NCBI RefSeq assembly: GCF_036242395.1
Contig: NZ_CP108458.1
Location: 7,874,001 to 7,938,000 of the forward strand
Source: Kitasatospora sp. NBC_01266
GTDB lineage: Bacteria; Actinomycetota; Actinomycetes; Streptomycetales; Streptomycetaceae
DNA: 64,000 bases
Direction: 5' to 3'
Part shown: in pieces, positions 60,955-64,000 of the stretch
Position numbering within the stretch: the stretch's first letter is position 1
How the letters are laid out: every line of letters begins with the position of its first letter
Made by a program: the position numbers and the translations under genes
The notes under the pieces: generated by a model
The model's input: only the letters and a program-made list of their open reading frames with translations
The model's database searches: none
What the model was told of the DNA's origin: nothing

Positions 60955-61093
60955 GCAGGCCGTCCGGCGGTCCGAGGGATACCACCAGCGCATCGGCCTG
61001 GTCTACGTTGGCTTCGAGACCCAGGCGCGCACCCCGAAGTCCTACTGCGCCTGGTAGCGCGACCTGATCGCCCGGCGTCGCCGGGACGGGTGA
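60955..61093 (+). pseudogene. GH1 3'-end remnant, copy D
   Basis: The frame reads YHQRIGLVYVGFETQARTPK then SYCAW, an in-frame TAG, and RDLIARRRRDG with TGA. It is the decayed tail of a GH1 gene placed 27 bp before a sugar-type MFS transporter, which suggests a former GH1-transporter operon. Confidence 0.8.
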
Positions 61094-61120
61094 GCAATTC
61101 TGCAGAGATGAGGGCCCCTC

Positions 61121-62482
61121 ATGATCAGTGACGACCCGGCCAGAGAGCCGACCGGCGTCGCCGCCACCGCCGTCGCCGCCACCGCCACTGCTGCTGCTGC
61201 CGCCGCCGGCGACGGCGACGGCGACGGCTTCGGGAAGGCGTTACCGGGGGAGGGTGCCGCCCTACTGGAGCCGGTGGACCGGGTCTCGTGGCGCTGGACG
61301 GCTTCGCTCAGTCTGGTGAATCTCGGGGTCTTCCTGGGCTTCTTCACGCCGATCCAGATCCTGCTGCCGATGCAGCTGCAACGCCTGGACGCCGCCCACA
61401 AGGCCGAGTTGCTCTCCTGGGTGACCGGCGTGGGCGCCCTGGTCGCGATGGTGGTCAACCCGTTGGCGGGCGCCCTCTCGGATCGCACCACGTCCCGGTT
61501 CGGGCGTCGGCGCCCCTGGATCCTGGCCGGTGCGCTGCTCGGCGCCGGTGGGCTGCTGCTCACGGCCGGCCGGCACGGGCTGGTCGGCATCACGGTGGGG
61601 TGGGTGGTCGCCCAGGCGGGCCTGAACGTCATGCTGGCCGGGGCCGCCGCGCCGGTCGCCGACCAAGTGCCCCGTGCCCAGCGGGCGGTGGTCTCCGGCT
61701 GGACCGGGATCAGCCAGTCACTGGGACTGCTGGTCGGTGCCTTGCTGGTCACCCTGTTGGTCAGCGGGATCGCCGGCGGGTATGCGGCGGTCGCGGCCAT
61801 GACCGTGGCCCTGGCGCTGCCGTTCGTCCTGTTCTTCGCCGACCCGGTCCTCGCACCGGAGGCCCGCCGATCGCTCAACTTACGCTCTCTGCTAGCTGGT
61901 TACTGGGTCAGCCCGCGCCGCTACCCCGACTTCGGGTGGGCCTGGCTGACCCGTTTCCTGATCAACCTCGGAAACGCGATCGGTACCCTCTACCTGCTCT
62001 TCTACCTCACCGACGCCGTGCACTACCGCTCGCCGGATGACGGGGTGCTGATCCTCACCGCCGTCTACACCCTGGCCGCCCTGCTGACCGCCGTCCCCTC
62101 CGGGGCGGTCTCCGACCGCACCGGCCGCCGCCGGGCCCTGGTCGTGGTCTCCTGCACGGTGATGGCCGCCGCCGCGCTGCTGCTGGCCCTGGTCCACACC
62201 TGGCCGGCCACGATCGTGGCCGCTGCCGTGCTCGGTGCGGGCTACGGCGTCTACCTGGCCGTCGACCAGGCCCTGGTCACCCAGGTGCTGCCCGCCGCAG
62301 CCGACCGGGCCAAGGACCTCGGTGTCATCAATATCGCCAACTCCGGCCCCCAGGTGCTCGCTCCCGTCATCGCCGCGCCGATCGTCGCCGACTTCGGCGG
62401 CTACTTCGGGCTCTACCTGGCCACCGCCCTGATCACCCTGCTCGCGGGCCTGCTGGTGCACCGCATCCGCGGCGTCGCCTGA
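61121..62482 (+). CDS. MFS transporter, sugar/GPH-like
   Basis: A 453-aa 12-helix carrier. After an Ala/Pro-rich cytoplasmic N-terminus (residues 1-50) come the helices; loop 2-3 motif is GALSDRTTSRFGRRRPWIL, close to the GPH/sucrose-type DRxxSRxGRRRPW signature, and the second half repeats GAVSDRTGRRRALVV. This points to a sugar or glycoside importer. The decayed GH1 tail just upstream supports a former role with a beta-glucosidase. GGGG and weak GAG precede ATG 61121. Confidence 0.9.
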   Translation: MISDDPAREPTGVAATAVAATATAAAAAAGDGDGDGFGKALPGEGAALLEPVDRVSWRWTASLSLVNLGVFLGFFTPIQILLPMQLQRLDAAHKAELLSWVTGVGALVAMVVNPLAGALSDRTTSRFGRRRPWILAGALLGAGGLLLTAGRHGLVGITVGWVVAQAGLNVMLAGAAAPVADQVPRAQRAVVSGWTGISQSLGLLVGALLVTLLVSGIAGGYAAVAAMTVALALPFVLFFADPVLAPEARRSLNLRSLLAGYWVSPRRYPDFGWAWLTRFLINLGNAIGTLYLLFYLTDAVHYRSPDDGVLILTAVYTLAALLTAVPSGAVSDRTGRRRALVVVSCTVMAAAALLLALVHTWPATIVAAAVLGAGYGVYLAVDQALVTQVLPAAADRAKDLGVINIANSGPQVLAPVIAAPIVADFGGYFGLYLATALITLLAGLLVHRIRGVA

Positions 62483-62505
62483 CCGACTGCCGAGGACCGG
62501 GACCA

Positions 62506-62543
62506 GGACCCGGCAAGCGGTCAGGGACCCGGCAAGTGGTCAG
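62506..62543. repeat. Tandem 19-bp duplication between convergent genes
   Basis: GGACCCGGCAAGCGGTCAG (62506-62524) is followed by a copy with one change (62525-62543) and a partial third copy. It lies in the 66-bp gap between the MFS and acyltransferase genes. Confidence 0.8.
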
Positions 62544-62548
62544 GGACC

Positions 62549-63955
62549 TCAGGCGGCCAGGGAGCGGAGTTCGTCGTGGATGAGGCCGACGAGCAGTTCG
62601 GCCAGTCGGCGGTGGCTGTGGTCGGCCACCGTGGTCAGCACCGCGCCCGCGTTGTGGTGGACCATCGTGACGGCGAGCGGATGGCCCGGCCCGAGCGGCG
62701 GCACGGCCGCCAGGCCGACCAGGCGCGCGGGACCGAGGGTGAGTTCCCCGGCATGGGTGGCAACGCTGCTGCAGAGCAGTGAGAAGTACCGGGGTGAGTC
62801 GACATATCGGCTTGCGGCGTCGCCCAGCAAGGTGAACTCGCGCGGTCGCGAGGAGACCACCGCCGCCTGGGCGCGGGCCCGTTGTGCGAACGCGCTGCGG
62901 TGCAGGAAGTCGTCCATCGCGGCGAGTCGCCGACGCGCGTCCCGCCGGCCCGGCAGCGGTACCCGGACCGTGGCGTAGTGGTTTCCGAGCAGGCCCCGCT
63001 GCTCCTCGGTGCGTACGTCGACGGGGACCAGTGCGCAGACCCCGGGCAGTCGGGGGAACCGGCCGGTCAGCTGCAGGGTGCGCAGGGCGCCGGCGGTGGC
63101 GGTCAGGAACACCGCGTTGCGGGAGGTGGTTCGGGAGGCCGTCCGGGGGGACGGTCCGCGCCCCAACGCCTCCCGGGCGGCGGCCAGTTCCTGGCTCGGC
63201 ACCCGGCTGAAGGCGACAGCACGCCGGTCGTCCACCGGGCCGTGGAACGGCAGCGGGCGGGCCTTGGGGAGCAGGTCGCCCAGGGCCCAGGCCAGTTGAC
63301 GGGCCCGTGGCACCGCGACCGGGGTCGGCGCCGGCCCTCGGTTCGCCAACTGCGGCCCGGCTCCGCTCCCGTCGAGCAGCGCGCACAGCACCGTGGCCAG
63401 TGACCCGCCGTCTAGCAGCGCGTGGTGGGCGCGGAGCAGCAGCGCGAACCCGTCGGGGGCGGGGATGAGGTGCAACTGCCAGGGCGGGCGCCGCGGATCG
63501 AGCGGCCGGACGAGCAGCGCCGCGACCTGGGCTTCCAGCGCGGCCGGTGCCGTGCCGGTGGCTGCGGTGGCTGCGGTGGCTGCGGTGGCCGTGGTGGCTG
63601 CGGTGACGTGGTGCTCGCTCTCGAACTCCGGCCCCGGTGCCCAGTATGGCCAGCCCTGGGCGGTTGCCGTGGGCGCCGGCGTTTCGGGGATCAGGTTCAG
63701 CCGCCGGTGGGGCGCGAGACGAGTCCGGGCGAGCGAGCGGAGCGCCGCCACCGAGGGCGGGGGACCGTCGAACCAGGCGAGCAGCGCGACCGTCATGTTC
63801 GCACCGGCGCTGCTCTGCTGACGGTACAGCCACGCATCGAGTGGCGGCATGGCGGCACCCGGCGATCCGCCGGCGGGTGCGGGTGCGGGTGCGGGTGCGG
63901 GCGCGAGTGCGGACGATGGCGTGGCTGACGCCGGTGACGGGGCGGAAGGAGTCAC
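62549..63955 (-). CDS. Wax-ester synthase/diacylglycerol acyltransferase-like protein
   Basis: A 468-aa acyltransferase of the WS/DGAT fold, which is related to NRPS condensation domains. The active-site motif HHALLDGGS is at residues 177-185. The C-terminal domain (NHYATVRVPLPGRRDARRRL, GPGHPLAVTMVHHNAGAVLT) matches the family. It would join acyl-CoA to diacylglycerol or fatty alcohol. GTG 63955 is preceded by AAGGAC. The first ~35 residues are an Ala-Pro repeat, and a TAATAATAAT insertion lies at about 118-135; both are low-complexity. Confidence 0.88.
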   Translation of the reverse strand: MTPSAPSPASATPSSALAPAPAPAPAPAGGSPGAAMPPLDAWLYRQQSSAGANMTVALLAWFDGPPPSVAALRSLARTRLAPHRRLNLIPETPAPTATAQGWPYWAPGPEFESEHHVTAATTATAATAATAATGTAPAALEAQVAALLVRPLDPRRPPWQLHLIPAPDGFALLLRAHHALLDGGSLATVLCALLDGSGAGPQLANRGPAPTPVAVPRARQLAWALGDLLPKARPLPFHGPVDDRRAVAFSRVPSQELAAAREALGRGPSPRTASRTTSRNAVFLTATAGALRTLQLTGRFPRLPGVCALVPVDVRTEEQRGLLGNHYATVRVPLPGRRDARRRLAAMDDFLHRSAFAQRARAQAAVVSSRPREFTLLGDAASRYVDSPRYFSLLCSSVATHAGELTLGPARLVGLAAVPPLGPGHPLAVTMVHHNAGAVLTTVADHSHRRLAELLVGLIHDELRSLAA

Positions 63956-64000
63956 GGTGATGTCCTTGGTGCGGTGCTGATGTGGGTCGTCCGGGCGTGA
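63956..64000. other. Window edge
   Basis: Leader of the acyltransferase gene; nothing further visible. Confidence 0.4.

Overview
The window is very GC-rich, with strong third-position G/C bias, GTG starts, SARP/AfsR-like regulation and an MbtH-dependent NRPS. It reads as a linear-chromosome actinomycete, most likely Streptomyces or Kitasatospora. No tRNA, rRNA or CRISPR array was recognised.

Region 1 (1-25.3 kb) is the downstream end of a non-ribosomal peptide cluster. A truncated C-A-T module is followed by one five-module, 18-domain NRPS (C-A-T-E / C-A-T / C-A-T-E / C-A-T / C-A-T-E). An MbtH protein, a GNAT acetyltransferase and an MFS exporter follow, all on the + strand. Epimerase placement and condensation-domain subtype agree throughout and predict a strictly alternating D/L chain. 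The last domain is an epimerase and there is no thioesterase, so release or further extension is done by something not encoded next to it.

Region 2 (25.4-35.1 kb) is ordinary accessory chromosome: DUF6308, a fatty-acid desaturase, MgtC/SapB, DUF2127, an SDR-MarR pair with a palindromic operator, and a TetR/cupin/hydrolase set whose two intergenic regions share an exact 21-bp repeat. A zinc-ribbon-like small protein and a secreted YVTN beta-propeller close the region.

Region 3 (35.3-39.8 kb) is the most interesting part. Three genes on the - strand encode a surface-anchored DUF6801 protein, a small helical protein ending in a RHIM-like amyloid motif, and a NACHT NTPase that begins with the same motif and ends in a membrane domain. 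This is the layout of an NLR plus amyloid-signalling effector pair, the bacterial analogue of fungal HET-s/NWD2 cell-death systems. The cassette is bracketed by two copies of a structured ~155-bp repeat.

Region 4 (40.3-64 kb) is a mosaic. It holds an intact GH1 beta-glucosidase, an FAD monooxygenase, LysR, an IMPase-like protein, an F420-reductase-like protein, an ammonium transporter, a GH18-like protein, a BTAD/NB-ARC/TPR regulator, a secreted serine hydrolase, a sugar-type MFS transporter and a wax-ester-synthase/DGAT-like acyltransferase. Between them lies much gene debris: several decayed pieces of the GH1 gene, two CHAT-domain tails on either side of an IS cluster, and remnants of a Tat-exported FAD oxidoreductase and other genes.
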